A stretch of DNA of 64,000 nt from Mesorhizobium ventifaucium (GCF_935822925.1 NZ_CAKXZS010000003.1:141301-205300), one strand, 5' to 3'; counted from the first letter of the stretch, positions 53,173 to 63,450 are shown. The notes: generated from the sequence alone by a model not told the origin. Program-made: numbers and translations.

Positions 53173-56100
53173 ATGCGGCCTGATAATCCGGTGCCATCCA
53201 CACATACAGGCTATGCGCTTTTTGACGCCAACAGCGTTCTCGTCGACAGCAATCCGCAGATATTTGGAAACCAGCGGCTCGACCGCGGCGAGAAGCAGCC
53301 GATGGACGCCATTGCCGCCGTCGCCGAAGCCCTCTCACATCTAAGGAGTTTCGACGGCCGCCCAATTGAGCCGGGCAACGCATTTGTTGAAAGCGCCGCG
53401 GCGCGATGGACGCAAATCGACGACGCTCCAGTTGAAGCTCAGACATTGGATGGCCGATGGAAGTTGCTCACCGCACATCCTCGGCTTGATGGCGGCATGG
53501 CCCTGGTAAGCGTCGACATTACCGACATGAAGCGAGCGCAGATTGCGCACCAGGAGAACGCCGAGATATTCCGCTGCATCACCGACAGTCACCCGCTGCC
53601 GGTTTGGGTGGTGGACTCGGGAAACGGGCAGATCCTCTACGAAAGCCTTGATGCGTCGAACCTGCTTGGCCGAAAATGGACGCCGAACGAGCCGCAATTC
53701 CTGACGGATCATTTCGTGAATTCTGGCGAATTCGATGAAATCAGTTCTCTCGCCAGCAACAGCGAGATCGTCCGGGATCACGAAATCCAGCTCAGAAACA
53801 CAAGCGGATCGGCCGTCTGGTGTTCGACCAACTGCCGTCGCGGCGTCTACGGCGGACGCCCCTCGCTCATCATCGGGGTAGTGGATATCACCGAACGCAA
53901 GCAGCGCGAGGATCTGTTCGGTTTCCTGATCAAGCATCATCCATTGCCGGTATGGATGAACGACGCAAGTTCGGGGGAACTCATCTACCAGAGCAATGCT
54001 GCCGAACGGCTGCTTGGATGGAGCAAAAAGGCGCAACGCGAGACGGTGCGGCTCGGCGATTACTTTGTCGACCCCGAGAAGCACCGGGAAATCAATCGGG
54101 AGCTCATGCAAAAGGGCGTCGTCGAAAATTGCGAAGTGCTTCTCAAAAGACCCGACGGCCAGGAGTTCTGGGCCACGGGCAATCTCAGGATCGTCGAGTT
54201 CCAAGGGCGGCAAGTGGTTCTCGCCGGCATCGCCGATGTGACCAAGCAGAAGAAGCGTGACGGCGAAGTCGCTGCGGCGCGGGAGATGCTCGCAGACGCC
54301 GTTGAATCACTCTCCGAGGGATTCGCACTGTACGACGAAGATCATCGCCTGGTCATGTGCAACAGCCTTTACCGCGAACTGAACCACCCGGTGCGGGATC
54401 TCATTGAACCGGGTGTGGAATGGAACGAGCTCCTTCGCGAATCCGCCAAGCGCGGCGTATTCCGCAATGCGGTTGGGCGCGAGGATGAGTGGCTCGACGA
54501 GCGGATCCAAAGCCGGATCGAGTTCCACTCCCATTTCGAGGTCCCCCTCTCCGACGGCAAATGGCACTCGGTATCGATACATCCCACCGATCTTGGCGGC
54601 TTCGTCGTAACGCGCGCCGACATCAGCGAGCGCAAGAAGGCCGAGGCTTTCGAGCGCGACGCCACGGCACTGCTGCAAAAGGTGCTCGATGCCTGCCCTT
54701 CGCCGATACGCATGACCACGTTCGAGGGAGAAACGCTCTACCGCAATCCTGCTACCAGAGATCTCTACGCAGACCGTCCTCGGATAACCGACCACTATGT
54801 CGATCCAGACTGCAGCGCGATATTGGAGCGCACTTTGATCGAAAAGGGCCGGATCGACGATTTTCGGGTCCAGCAGTACGACACCGAGAACAAGGCCTTC
54901 TGGGCTTCGATTTCCGCTCGCCTGATCGATTTCCAGGGAAGGCAGGTGATCGTGTCGAACACGACTGATATCACCGACATGCTCACCGCCCAGCAAGAAA
55001 CGCGCAAGGCGAACGAGCGGCTGATCGACGCGATCGAATCTCTGGCCGAAGGGTTTGCCCTCTACGACAGGAACGATTGCCTGGTGCTGGCCAACAGCAG
55101 GTACCGCCAGATGCACGCGATAAGCGCGGATGTGCTCGTTCCCGGGGTGAACTGGTTCGATTTCCTCCGCGTCACCGCAGAGCGCAACCAGTTTCCGGTT
55201 CCACGCGACAAGATCGACGACTGGCTTGCCGAGAGGGCAAGGGACCGCCGCGAATTCCGGCAACAGGAATTCCGTCATACGGACGGGCGTTGGTTTTTCG
55301 TCTCGAACTGTCCGACCCGCGAAGGCGGGTTCGTGGTCACCCGTGTCGACATTACAGAGCGCAAGCGGGCCGAGGAGGCCGCCAAGGAAGCGGATGAACT
55401 GGTCCGAAAAGTCCTCGAAGCCTGCCCCGTCAACATCCAGATGACCCGCGCGCATGACGGCAAGCTGCTTTACCGCAGCCCCGCCACCGTTGATCTGCTC
55501 GGCGACGTCACCAGCGCCGTTGACTATTATGTCGATCCTTCAGAGCGGATCCGATACGTCGAGCGGCTGCTCGCGACGGGGTTGGTCGACGATTTCGAAA
55601 CCCAGCTTAAACGCAAGGACGGTGGAACCTGCTGGTGCTCGATTTCGTCTCGACTGATCGATTTCCACGGTGAGAAGGTGATCGTTTCCCACGCCTACGA
55701 TCTCACCGACCGTATCGAAATGCAGCAGGAATTGGAGCGGCAGCGCGAGACGCTGCACCAGAACGAAAAAATGTCGGCGCTCGGTGGATTGCTGGCCGGG
55801 GTGGCGCATGAGCTCAACAATCCGCTCTCGGTGGTGCTTGGCCTGTCATCGCTGTTGAAGGAGACCGCTACCGACGCCAAGGTCGTTGAACGCGCCGACA
55901 AGATGAGCAAGGCAGCCGAACGCTGCGCCAGGATCGTCAAGACTTTTCTGGCTATGGCCAGACAGCAGCCGACGCGAACCTCAAACGTTGCGATCGATGA
56001 CATCATTTCCGAAGCGGTCGAAGTGGCGAGCTATTCGATTCGATCGTCGGACATCGGGCTTTCAGTTCATCTTGAACCTGGTCTTCCCCCAATCTGGGCG

Positions 56101-56862
56101 GATCCCGATCAGCTTGGCCAGGTGCTGATCAACTTGCTTGTCAATGCAGAACAGGCGTTGCACGGCTGGGAAGGGCGACGGACAATCACGGTTTCAACGC
56201 AGCTGCATCCCAAAACCGGCAACATAGTCGTCAGCGTTGCCGACACGGGTCCGGGAATTCCCAAAGAGATACTTCCCCGGATTTTCGAGCCGTTCTTCAC
56301 AACGAAAGAGATTGGGGCAGGAACCGGGATCGGGCTATCCTTCTGTCATCGGATCGTTCAATCCCATGGGGGAACCATCGAGGTCGAATCCCCCGAGGGG
56401 GGTGGCTCGACCTTCATACTTTCGCTGCCTGCTTCGGAGCGTCTCGACGAAGGAACCGAAACGGCCGAAGACGAGCTGCCGAATTCAACCGGCATCGCTT
56501 GTCTGGTGGTGGACGACGAAGAGGAAGTGGGTGAGCTGGTTGCTGAGGTGCTCAGGCGTGATGGTTTCAACGTCACCATTGCCAGATCCGGCGAAGAAGC
56601 GCTGCTGCACCTCAAGAACCGCACTTTCGCGCTGATCCTGAGCGATCTGAAAATGCCGAACATGGACGGAAGGGGATTGTTCAACCAGATTGCCAAGCTC
56701 CATCCGGCCGAGCTCGACAGGTTAGCCTTCCTGACGGGGGACACGATCAGTCCGGACGCGCAGATGTTCCTGCGCGCCGCGAAACGGCCCTATCTTGAGA
56801 AACCGATCAAACCTAACGAGCTCCGTTCGTTTGTCTCGAATCTGGTCAACAACAATACTTGA
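53173..56862 (+). CDS. Soluble hybrid histidine kinase with about seven PAS domains
   Basis: A 1229-residue cytoplasmic sensor with no membrane segment. About seven PAS units follow one another, including PAS-7-type ones ([20 protein letters not shown] and [20 protein letters not shown]) alternating with shorter ones containing PLPVWV or PLPVWM. The dimerisation helix is [18 protein letters not shown] with phospho-acceptor His879; the ATPase has [20 protein letters not shown] and [20 protein letters not shown]-terminal receiver ([27 protein letters not shown]) has Asp1158. Start at 53173. It probably passes phosphate to the OmpR-type regulator encoded next. The signal is unknown; tandem PAS units suggest redox or small-ligand sensing. 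Confidence 0.9.
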   Translation: MRPDNPVPSTHTGYALFDANSVLVDSNPQIFGNQRLDRGEKQPMDAIAAVAEALSHLRSFDGRPIEPGNAFVESAAARWTQIDDAPVEAQTLDGRWKLLTAHPRLDGGMALVSVDITDMKRAQIAHQENAEIFRCITDSHPLPVWVVDSGNGQILYESLDASNLLGRKWTPNEPQFLTDHFVNSGEFDEISSLASNSEIVRDHEIQLRNTSGSAVWCSTNCRRGVYGGRPSLIIGVVDITERKQREDLFGFLIKHHPLPVWMNDASSGELIYQSNAAERLLGWSKKAQRETVRLGDYFVDPEKHREINRELMQKGVVENCEVLLKRPDGQEFWATGNLRIVEFQGRQVVLAGIADVTKQKKRDGEVAAAREMLADAVESLSEGFALYDEDHRLVMCNSLYRELNHPVRDLIEPGVEWNELLRESAKRGVFRNAVGREDEWLDERIQSRIEFHSHFEVPLSDGKWHSVSIHPTDLGGFVVTRADISERKKAEAFERDATALLQKVLDACPSPIRMTTFEGETLYRNPATRDLYADRPRITDHYVDPDCSAILERTLIEKGRIDDFRVQQYDTENKAFWASISARLIDFQGRQVIVSNTTDITDMLTAQQETRKANERLIDAIESLAEGFALYDRNDCLVLANSRYRQMHAISADVLVPGVNWFDFLRVTAERNQFPVPRDKIDDWLAERARDRREFRQQEFRHTDGRWFFVSNCPTREGGFVVTRVDITERKRAEEAAKEADELVRKVLEACPVNIQMTRAHDGKLLYRSPATVDLLGDVTSAVDYYVDPSERIRYVERLLATGLVDDFETQLKRKDGGTCWCSISSRLIDFHGEKVIVSHAYDLTDRIEMQQELERQRETLHQNEKMSALGGLLAGVAHELNNPLSVVLGLSSLLKETATDAKVVERADKMSKAAERCARIVKTFLAMARQQPTRTSNVAIDDIISEAVEVASYSIRSSDIGLSVHLEPGLPPIWADPDQLGQVLINLLVNAEQALHGWEGRRTITVSTQLHPKTGNIVVSVADTGPGIPKEILPRIFEPFFTTKEIGAGTGIGLSFCHRIVQSHGGTIEVESPEGGGSTFILSLPASERLDEGTETAEDELPNSTGIACLVVDDEEEVGELVAEVLRRDGFNVTIARSGEEALLHLKNRTFALILSDLKMPNMDGRGLFNQIAKLHPAELDRLAFLTGDTISPDAQMFLRAAKRPYLEKPIKPNELRSFVSNLVNNNT

Positions 56863-56931
56863 CAGATCCGTGGATTTGCACGTCACTTCAGGGGCAGCTT
56901 ATCCATTAGGCTAGTTGCTCGGTGGTCGATT

Positions 56932-57642
56932 TTGACGACGCACGCACACGTAGTTGTCTGCGATGACGAACCGGATATCCGCGACACGGTGGCGGAATAT
57001 CTGGAGCATCATGGCTATGCCGTGACGACGGCCAACGCGGGGCCTGCCCTGCGTGACCTTATTAATAGCCAGCACGTCGATGTGGTCATATTGGATATCC
57101 GAATGCCAGGCGAGGACGGCCTCTCCCTGGCGCGATATCTACGAGAGCACTCAGACGTTGCCATTATCATGCTGACCGGATCGGCGGAAATCGTCGACCG
57201 CGTTATCGGACTGGAGATTGGCGCCGACGACTATGTCGCGAAGCCCGTGGACCTGCGGGAGCTGCTGGCGCGGGTGAAGGCCGTGCTGCGCAGAACATCG
57301 GCGAGCGAACGAGCTGCGGAGAAAGCGGGTACTACGGGCCCTCACCAGGTCCAGTTCGGCAAGTGCCGCTTCGACCCGGACGCACACAAATTATACAACG
57401 CCGAGGGGGTCGAAATAGCGATCACCGCGATGGAGTTCCGGCTTCTGAAAGTATTCAGCGAACATCGCGGACGGGTGCTCAACCGCGATCAACTGCTCGA
57501 ACTCGCCCATGACCGCGGATGGGATCCCTTCGATCGCAGCATCGACATTCGCGTTTCGCGCCTGCGGAAGAAAATCGAGGTCGATCCCTCCAAGCCGGAG
57601 GTGATCAGGACGATCCGCGGCATGGGTTACCTCTACTCCTGA
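56932..57642 (+). CDS. OmpR-family response regulator
   Basis: A 236-residue regulator. The receiver domain has VVVCDDEPDIRD, phospho-acceptor Asp55 in VVILDIRMPGEDGLSLARYL and YVAKPVDLRELL; the C-terminal winged helix has EFRLLKVFSEHRGRVLNRDQ and DIRVSRLRKKIEVDPSKPEV. It starts with TTG at 56932. It follows the kinase gene by 69 bases and is the likely output partner. GAAACA direct repeats in nearby promoters are candidate sites, because OmpR-type proteins bind direct repeats. That link is inference. Confidence 0.9.
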   Translation: MTTHAHVVVCDDEPDIRDTVAEYLEHHGYAVTTANAGPALRDLINSQHVDVVILDIRMPGEDGLSLARYLREHSDVAIIMLTGSAEIVDRVIGLEIGADDYVAKPVDLRELLARVKAVLRRTSASERAAEKAGTTGPHQVQFGKCRFDPDAHKLYNAEGVEIAITAMEFRLLKVFSEHRGRVLNRDQLLELAHDRGWDPFDRSIDIRVSRLRKKIEVDPSKPEVIRTIRGMGYLYS

Positions 57643-58042
57643 GCGCGCCGCCCCTGGTGGACCAGCGCCTCATCCCTTGCGGCTTATGCGGTTTTGTGGC
57701 TCCAGGGGGATAGCCCCCTCAACCTCTGATTTTCGAAGTCGTCCCGCCGTCTCCGTGGAAAAATCGGTCCCGGCAGCGAGCTTGCAGATTGCGACGGTCT
57801 CGGCGCGCGCCGCCTCGCTCGCACCCTTTGCGGCGAAGGCGACGCCCCGCAAGCGTATCGGCCTGCTCAAGGCTCCGATGAAACTCATTCATTGCGCTTC
57901 TCTCATGTTATGCAAAGGTTGGAGAACGTCGTTTCGGATAGGCGCGGCTTGATTTGGCCGCGCCACCGTGAAAGCGGCCATCGTGAAAGCGAAGGACTCC
58001 TCCGCGATGGCGCTGCGCTCGCGTTTGCAACGTGTCCGGCTG
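57643..58042. other. Intergenic region with a doubtful small ORF
   Basis: A minus-strand ORF (57670-57888, 72 codons, starting MSFIGALSRPIRLRGVAFAA) has GAGAGAAG just before its ATG, but I recognise no family and its opposite strand is open too. A short GGGGG-ATA-CCCCC type hairpin lies at about 57703-57718. Nothing else is visible. Confidence 0.3.
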
Positions 58043-59764
58043 CTAGAGCCGGCCGAGAGAAAGCAGCCTCTCATCGCCGAGCCAAGCTTTGGCAAATGCC
58101 GCCTTCGTGTCGGTGGTATCTTGGTTTCCTGCTGTCTGCGCCTTCAGCAGGCCCCACAACGCCCAACCGTTGCGCGGCGACTCCTGAAGCGCCTTTTCGA
58201 AGGCGGCGATCGCCTCTTCTGCGCGACCCTGCTGGAGGAGCACGGCACCGAGTGTCTGTCGCACAGGATAATACCAGTAGGACGGCTCCATATACGAGAT
58301 CCCGTCCTGCAGGCGGATCGCTTCGTTCAGGTGACGCTCCGCCTCGACATAGTCGCGCTTGGCTTGTGCGATGCGGGCTTCGACGACGAACTTGGCGATC
58401 CCGAGCACGTCCTTTGCAGGGAGGTACTGCTCTTCAAGGCTGCTCATATCGGCTTTGTCGATGAGCTGCTCGATCGCTTCTGCTTCGGACGAAGCCGCTT
58501 CGAGATCGCCCTTGAAGGCGAGAGCCACACCGCGCGCATAGTGCCAGTAGCCTTTGACGAAGGGGAAGCGGTCACCTGGGCTGGGAAGTGCCAGAATCGT
58601 ATCCGGATCGCTGAACTGGGCATGCGCGCTGAAGGGCGCGGCCTTGATTGCCTGTACCCATGCCAGTTCCTGCGAGACGTTGTCCGAGGTAATGGTGGCG
58701 AGCTTCTCCGCTGAGCCGATAACGTCGCCCCGTACGCCCGCCATCTGGGCCGAGACCATCAGATAGTGGACGTTGTGCGGGTAATAGCCGAAGCGATAGA
58801 GCGCACTCGCCGCTTCACCCGACTGTGCCAAGAAGGCTTCATCCGCCTTGATGGCATCGCGATTGACAGCAATCGAGTCGGCGTGACGACCGACCCGCGC
58901 ATAAATATGGGCGGGCATGTGTACGAGATGACCTGCCGCCGGCATGGAGCCCCGCAAGCGGTCGGCCACGGCTTCCGCGCGCGACGGATCGGCAGAGGCC
59001 TCGACGGCATGGATGTAGAGATGCGCGGCTGCAGGATGCTTCGGATCGATTTCGAGCGCACGCTCCAGCGCGGCCACGATCTCACCTCCCTGTCCTTTGG
59101 GCGTCAGCCCGTCCGCCTCCCAATAGTCCCATGGCTGCAGGTTCATCAGCGCATCGGCATAAAACACGAGAATGTTGGCATCGTCAGGATAGGCCTTGGC
59201 CAAGTTGCCCATGGCTTCCGCCCAAGCCCGGTCGAGCGGCGGTCGGCTCGCCGTGGGGTTGGCGCCGTAACGCTTGGCCAGTGCGTCGATCAGCGCCCGT
59301 TCCTTGCCGCCAGTGCCGGCCTTCAGCGCTTCGGCCCGCTGGATCGCATCACGGGCAGGGGCTTTCGCCTCTTCGTGCATGGCATCGTTGATATTCGGCC
59401 CGAGCACGAAGGCTTCGCCCCAGTAGCACATCGCGCATTCCGGATCGAGCCGCTGGGCCTCCTGAAAGGAGCGCCGCGCCTCCGCGTGGTTGAAGCCCCA
59501 GGTGAGCCGCAGGCCTTGGTCGAAATAGGCCTGTGCCTCCTTGCTCTTTGTGGTGATCGGCATGGTGAGGTCGCCGAGCCCTTGGTAGAGCGGCGGTCGT
59601 TCGCCTTCGGTCGGTTTCCCGCTGCCTGCGGCATAGCTGACGCCAGGCTTGTACAACTCGGTCTTGGTCTGCTCGTGCGCCGATGCGGTCACGGCAAGCA
59701 TCGAGCTGGCAAGCATCAAAGAACCGGCCAAGGCACGTAATGAAGTTTTCCTGTTGGACTGCAT
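58043..59764 (-). CDS. Secreted TPR-repeat protein
   Basis: A 573-residue protein with a signal peptide (KTSLRALAGSLMLASSMLAV, cleavage near ASA). The mature protein contains TPR-like helical repeats, for example AQAYFDQGLRLTWGFNHAEA and YVEAERHLNEAIRLQDG, plus DPECAMCYWGEAFVLGPNIN with a CxxC pair. The ATG at 59764 follows AAAGGAAAAG. Periplasmic or membrane-associated by signal. It lies 17 bases after the hydrolase gene and is probably co-transcribed with it. The function is unknown. A decayed paralogue is at 60795-61030. Confidence 0.82.
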   Translation of the reverse strand: MQSNRKTSLRALAGSLMLASSMLAVTASAHEQTKTELYKPGVSYAAGSGKPTEGERPPLYQGLGDLTMPITTKSKEAQAYFDQGLRLTWGFNHAEARRSFQEAQRLDPECAMCYWGEAFVLGPNINDAMHEEAKAPARDAIQRAEALKAGTGGKERALIDALAKRYGANPTASRPPLDRAWAEAMGNLAKAYPDDANILVFYADALMNLQPWDYWEADGLTPKGQGGEIVAALERALEIDPKHPAAAHLYIHAVEASADPSRAEAVADRLRGSMPAAGHLVHMPAHIYARVGRHADSIAVNRDAIKADEAFLAQSGEAASALYRFGYYPHNVHYLMVSAQMAGVRGDVIGSAEKLATITSDNVSQELAWVQAIKAAPFSAHAQFSDPDTILALPSPGDRFPFVKGYWHYARGVALAFKGDLEAASSEAEAIEQLIDKADMSSLEEQYLPAKDVLGIAKFVVEARIAQAKRDYVEAERHLNEAIRLQDGISYMEPSYWYYPVRQTLGAVLLQQGRAEEAIAAFEKALQESPRNGWALWGLLKAQTAGNQDTTDTKAAFAKAWLGDERLLSLGRL

Positions 59765-59780
59765 GTTCTTTTCCTTTCGG

Positions 59781-60719
59781 TCATAGTTTCTCCGTCGCTG
59801 AAGCGATGGCGCGTCCGCGGGAGGATGATTGGTGAAGAAATGCCGGCGCCCGCGGCTGCAGCGGGAGCCTGTTGGCTGCACTTGTCAGCGCCTTGGCGGC
59901 TTGTTGGGACGTAGTCCTGGCCTCGACAAACGCAGCGACATCCGAAGCGAAGCGAAGCGGCTCCTCCCAATGGATCGAGTGGCCGGCCCGGTCGTAGAGC
60001 GACAGCTGGGCGCCTGGAATCCGTGCGAGGAGCACGTCCTGATCCGAGCGCGGAAACAATGCATCGGCCGCACCCCACATGACCAGCGTTGGCGCCCGGA
60101 TGAGTGCAAGCTCCGCCGTATGGTCGGCGTCCCTGAGCCCCCTCAACGCGTTCTTCCATATGCGAGCGGGGGTCTTGAGGCTTTCGTCGACGAAGGTTTC
60201 AAGAAGCGCGCGCGGGATCGGCTGCGCGAGCGTGCTGCTTTGAAAAGCAAAGGCGAAGTCCCTTTCGACGGGATCTGTGAAATGCTCAACCTCCCGCCAG
60301 AGCTCATCCACGCCAGCATTGCCCGTCATTGCCGGAAACGAGCCCTCGAGGACGAGCCCCGCGACCCGGTCGGGATGATCGATCGCAATCCGCTGCGCGA
60401 CGAAACTGCCCATCGAGTGGCCGGCGATAACCGCGCGGCCAATGCCCAATCGGTCAAGCAGCGCCACGGCATCTGAAGCGAAATCTCTGGGGGTGAAGCC
60501 TTCGGCGGGTTTCCCCGCTTCGCCGTGCCCCCTTTGCGTGAACGCGATCGCGCGGACCGAAGCCGGGAACTTCTGCAGCACAGGCTCAAACGAACGCCAA
60601 CTGTCCGTATATCCGTGCAGCAGCAGCAGCGGCGTCGCGGCGGGATTGCCGTGCTCAACGCATGGAAACGAAAGTCCGTTGTCGAGTCTGATTGTATATG
60701 ATCTCAAATTGTCGCTCAT
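59781..60719 (-). CDS. Alpha/beta hydrolase
   Basis: A 312-residue alpha/beta-hydrolase. The oxyanion region is LLLLHGYTDSWRSF, the nucleophile elbow is AGHSMGSFVA with the catalytic Ser, the acid is in LVMWGAADALFPRSDQ and the His in YDRAGHSIHWEEP. GGGAGGACATC precedes the ATG at 60719. The family covers esterases, epoxide hydrolases and lactonases; the substrate is unknown. An Ala/Arg-rich tail of about 35 residues follows the core domain, which may be out-of-frame junk or a linker. Confidence 0.86.
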   Translation of the reverse strand: MSDNLRSYTIRLDNGLSFPCVEHGNPAATPLLLLHGYTDSWRSFEPVLQKFPASVRAIAFTQRGHGEAGKPAEGFTPRDFASDAVALLDRLGIGRAVIAGHSMGSFVAQRIAIDHPDRVAGLVLEGSFPAMTGNAGVDELWREVEHFTDPVERDFAFAFQSSTLAQPIPRALLETFVDESLKTPARIWKNALRGLRDADHTAELALIRAPTLVMWGAADALFPRSDQDVLLARIPGAQLSLYDRAGHSIHWEEPLRFASDVAAFVEARTTSQQAAKALTSAANRLPLQPRAPAFLHQSSSRGRAIASATEKL

Positions 60720-60794
60720 GATGTCCTCCCTGAGGGCGATCTCGCCCTGTGTGATCCTTCTCAACCCGCTTCCGGGCAGTGGATGCAGATCTGT

Positions 60795-61030
60795 TCAATG
60801 TGTCGGTGATCGGTGCCGCAGCCGCCCAGATAGGCCTGCGCCAGCGGGTTGGCGGTGGTGACAGGGTAAGGAATGACTGCCGAGGTTTTCGAACAGCGGG
60901 ACGCTTGTCGAATCCTCTGCAACCGCTGCCTTGGCCTGGCGATGCGGAACGCCCGTTTCATGGGCATTGGCGGCGGGCGCTGCCAGAAGGGCGGCCGCGC
61001 TCGCACAGGCCAGTAGCGGGAGCCTAAATG
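60795..61030 (-). pseudogene. Frameshifted 5' remnant of a TPR-protein paralogue
   Basis: The minus-strand sequence encodes a signal-like FRLPLLACASAAALLAAPAA and then NAHETGVPHRQAKAAVAED and VPLFENLGS, after which the frame must shift by one base to give IPYPVTTANPLAQAYLGG. Together these match the start of the TPR protein at 59764 (LYQGLGDLTMPITTKSKEAQAYF). There is no ATG at the expected place, and the remnant stops within 250 bases. The rest of the paralogue is gone. Confidence 0.68.
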
Positions 61031-61042
61031 AAAGCTTTGGTT

Positions 61043-61219
61043 TCAGCCCGCCTTGTCTTCTTGGCCGCGCTTCAAGCCGCGGACCACCAAACCAATTTCG
61101 GACCGGCTGATCCCGATGTCCCTCAGGAAGGCATCGTCCATTGCCGCCAGAGTCCGTTCCGCCATACAGTGAACCCGGTAGTCCCGGAAAGAGCGGTAAG
61201 CTGCTCGCATTATCGACAT
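61043..61219 (-). CDS. DUF1127 small protein
   Basis: A 58-residue basic protein. The core LAAMDDAFLRDIGISRSEIG is the DUF1127 signature. The ATG at 61219 has GGAG 7 bases ahead; a start 15 codons earlier has none. Members of this family in alphaproteobacteria act in RNA turnover, phosphate or stress control, and bind RNA in some cases. A copy of the GTTTC/TGTTTC element lies about 64-110 bases upstream. Confidence 0.86.
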   Translation of the reverse strand: MSIMRAAYRSFRDYRVHCMAERTLAAMDDAFLRDIGISRSEIGLVVRGLKRGQEDKAG

Positions 61220-61282
61220 TGCAACACTCCATTGATTGGCGCCGCGGGATGCAGCGGTTGCCATTGCATTTAAACCATCCCT

Positions 61283-61329
61283 GTTTCAGGCGTTTTTCCG
61301 CGCCGAACGCGAAGTGTTTCGTTTGTTTC
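61283..61329 (-). promoter_or_regulatory. GTTTC...TGTTTC-GTT-TGTTTC element, copy C
   Basis: GTTTC 61283-61287, AGGCGTTTTTC, then TGTTTCGTTTGTTTC 61315-61329: the same 32-base spacing as copies A and B. It lies upstream of the DUF1127 gene. The neighbouring sequence is otherwise unlike that around A and B, so the element itself, and not the whole region, is conserved. Confidence 0.7.
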
Positions 61330-61976
61330 AGCGCCGGGAGCGCTTCCCGCGCGGTTTGAATTCCGAGCTGCCGGAGTCGCGCGGGAACCCGCCTTCTTTC
61401 TTGGGGCTGGACGGTGAAACCGGCGTCCGCGATCAGCCACGCTGGCTCGCGCGTCAGATGGCAGCACCGGGAGCCAGCCCCTCAGTCCGACAAGATGCCT
61501 TTGCAGCGTGCTCGGGGATCTGAGTCTCACACCTGCCGCCCGCCGAGCTTCAGGACGCGGCGAACTCAGCCAGCGCGCCCTTCGGGTGGGATGCTACAAG
61601 GCGAGTGGATGACGACTACGGTCTCGGCCATAGCGTCACCCAGAACGTCTAAGGCAGGTTGAAGGTGGAGGAGGCATCGCCGGCGCCCTGCCCTTTGAAG
61701 TCGATGATTTGCCTTTCCAGGCGATCCGCCGAAACTTCTGCTACGGCAAAATTCTGCGAATTAGCTCCGTGCTGTTCAGGCCCGGAACGGCCCCAGAGAT
61801 AATGCAGCCCGCCTACCGATCTAATCGCAGATTATCTGCTGCCTTCCGAAACGGCACAATGCGCCAATTCTGGATCTTCCCCAGTGATGCTGCGAAGGTT
61901 AGCGTGCATTTCGTTGGGCAGCGCAGATGGTTGCACGGCAAGGAGCCTAGCGTCCCGGCTTGCGCATTGCAGGCCG
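61330..61976. other. Intergenic stretch without a credible gene
   Basis: Several short overlapping frames exist on both strands, but none has a ribosome site, a recognisable fold or a protein-like composition. I see no repeat or tRNA. It separates the DUF1127 gene from the convergent side of the phosphatase gene. Confidence 0.5.
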
Positions 61977-62717
61977 TCAGCGAACCCTGTAGAACGGATT
62001 CGGCAGCAGGAACAGCTTCTCGGCGTGTCCCCCAAACAGGTCGGATGGCTGGTCACCGACATTGGCAATGATCGTGTAGCCGGCCTTTTCGATTTCGGCT
62101 CTTATGGGTGCCTTGAAATCTGCGGCGGAACCATATTTGGCTCCAGGCTGGACCATGTAAAGTTGCTCATAGCCGGCATAGCCCGCCGATTGCAGGTTCT
62201 GTTCGGTTGCATGACGCTGGTCCTCCGGACGTCCGGTGATGAAGAACACTGCGACTTTCGCCGTTCGCGCCTGCCGGAAGACCTCCAGGACAGGGTCGAT
62301 GGCCGGGTCCTTCGCGAGCTGGTCCCAGGCGGCCCAGCCACAGGGACCGTCGATTGCGATGTCGCAGGCGCCGCCGATCGGGCGGCCGAAATTGTCACGT
62401 GTGATCACTTCCCAGTTGGCCAAAGCCGTCTCGTCGATATCGAGCACCAGTGCGGGGCGAGGCACCTCCTTTGCGCGCTTGACGACCCAGTCGCCGGCCT
62501 GCTTCGCCACGGCGGCAACGTCGCGATCATATGCGCCGGAATCATGATAAGCGGCGGCCGCCAGCATCGCGTCGCCGACATTGGCTGGCTGAGACGGGCT
62601 TGTGAGAAGGAGCGAGCCGTCGGCACGCGCCGACCCAGGGACGTTTGTGCCAATCGTCAGCACGATTGCCCCGACGGCCGCACCACGCGCAAATCCATTC
62701 CAACTGATCGTCTGCAT
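61977..62717 (-). CDS. HAD-superfamily IIIB acid phosphatase-like protein
   Basis: A 246-residue secreted protein with a signal peptide (GFARGAAVGAIVLTIGTNVP, cleavage near ARA). The HAD catalytic motif is LVLDIDETALANWE, with the family-conserved VFFITGRPEDQRHATEQNLQ and the final NVGDQPSDLFGGHAEKLFLL. The IIIB family includes class B-type and lipoprotein e(P4)-type phosphatases that hydrolyse nucleotides or phosphomonoesters in the periplasm. The start at 62717 is chosen because the signal peptide begins there. The substrate is unknown. Confidence 0.85.
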   Translation of the reverse strand: MQTISWNGFARGAAVGAIVLTIGTNVPGSARADGSLLLTSPSQPANVGDAMLAAAAYHDSGAYDRDVAAVAKQAGDWVVKRAKEVPRPALVLDIDETALANWEVITRDNFGRPIGGACDIAIDGPCGWAAWDQLAKDPAIDPVLEVFRQARTAKVAVFFITGRPEDQRHATEQNLQSAGYAGYEQLYMVQPGAKYGSAADFKAPIRAEIEKAGYTIIANVGDQPSDLFGGHAEKLFLLPNPFYRVR

Positions 62718-63018
62718 CACGAGACCTTGCGGTCGCGAGAAGTCCTCTGTCAAGCCAGGCAAGGCACAGGTCCTCGAAACCGCGACGCTGAATTAGAGGA
62801 TTGCGAAACAACCGACGCGCGTCCTGAATGCGCCAATTCCATGGTCCGGCCGACGACGACACTCAAAACCACCTCCTCAACGAGGCGGTGGACCAGCCAA
62901 CCGCAGCGGAGTAAGGGAGCGGTGTTCGAGGCCGTTCGGTCATCTTACGAAAGCGCGTGGCGCCGCATGACGTGCAAACGTTGCGAATGCGATCAGACCG
63001 GCTATCGGTGGAGCACTC
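62718..63018. other. Divergent spacer before the DHFR-like gene
   Basis: No gene. The spacer separates two divergent genes and should hold both promoters, but I found no clear -35/-10 pair or palindrome. Confidence 0.5.
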
Positions 63019-63450
63019 ATGAAGAAGACTGTCGTTAGAGTTGTGTGTGCCATCGGCCAAGCGGGGCAGCTCGGCCTCGAAGGAGGCCTTCCCTGGGAAG
63101 GCAACCGCTCGCCGGAGTTCGTCGCCGACGTCGCACGATTTTTCGAACTCACCAGAGGACACGTCTTGCTCGCCGGTCCCAAGACGACCGCGAGCGTTCC
63201 GGATTTTGCTCGCGCGGATCGGGAACTTGTAGTCGTTCGCTCCAGCATGGATCCCGAGGACACGCTCCAGCGCTTTGCGGGCCGCGTCGTCTTCATCGGC
63301 GGCGGTCCACCCGTGTGGGACGCCTATGCGCGCTTCGTCAGCCACTGGGATATTACGCGGCTGCCCTATGACGGGCCGGCGGACCGCTGGTTCGACGCAG
63401 GATGGCTTACGGCGGGTGGCGAGGTCGCCAGAAATCAACGCGACCAATGA
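63019..63450 (+). CDS. Dihydrofolate reductase-family protein
   Basis: A 143-residue protein. It has VVCAIGQAGQLGLEGGLPWE (substrate and NADPH start of DHFR), the glycine-rich VVFIGGGPPVWDAY and HWDITRLPYDGPADRWF, all in DHFR order. It is shorter than typical DHFR (about 160-170 residues), the catalytic acidic residue after the first loop is not obvious, and the tail (GGEVARNQRDQ) is not DHFR-like. It may be a divergent or type-V-like reductase. GGTGGAG precedes the ATG at 63019. Confidence 0.72.
   Translation: MKKTVVRVVCAIGQAGQLGLEGGLPWEGNRSPEFVADVARFFELTRGHVLLAGPKTTASVPDFARADRELVVVRSSMDPEDTLQRFAGRVVFIGGGPPVWDAYARFVSHWDITRLPYDGPADRWFDAGWLTAGGEVARNQRDQ

Noticed and set aside
57670..57888. 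72-codon minus-strand ORF as a definite gene
   Set aside because: It has a plausible ribosome site but no known family, and the opposite strand is also open; kept only as a doubtful entry.
51270..61329. The repeated GTTTC element as an EcfG-type promoter
   Set aside because: The general stress promoter is GGAAC-N16/17-CGTT in rhizobia; the spacing and hexamers here do not fit it.
61330..61976. Short open frames on both strands as genes
   Set aside because: No ribosome sites, no recognisable composition or fold; they look like random frames in GC-rich DNA.
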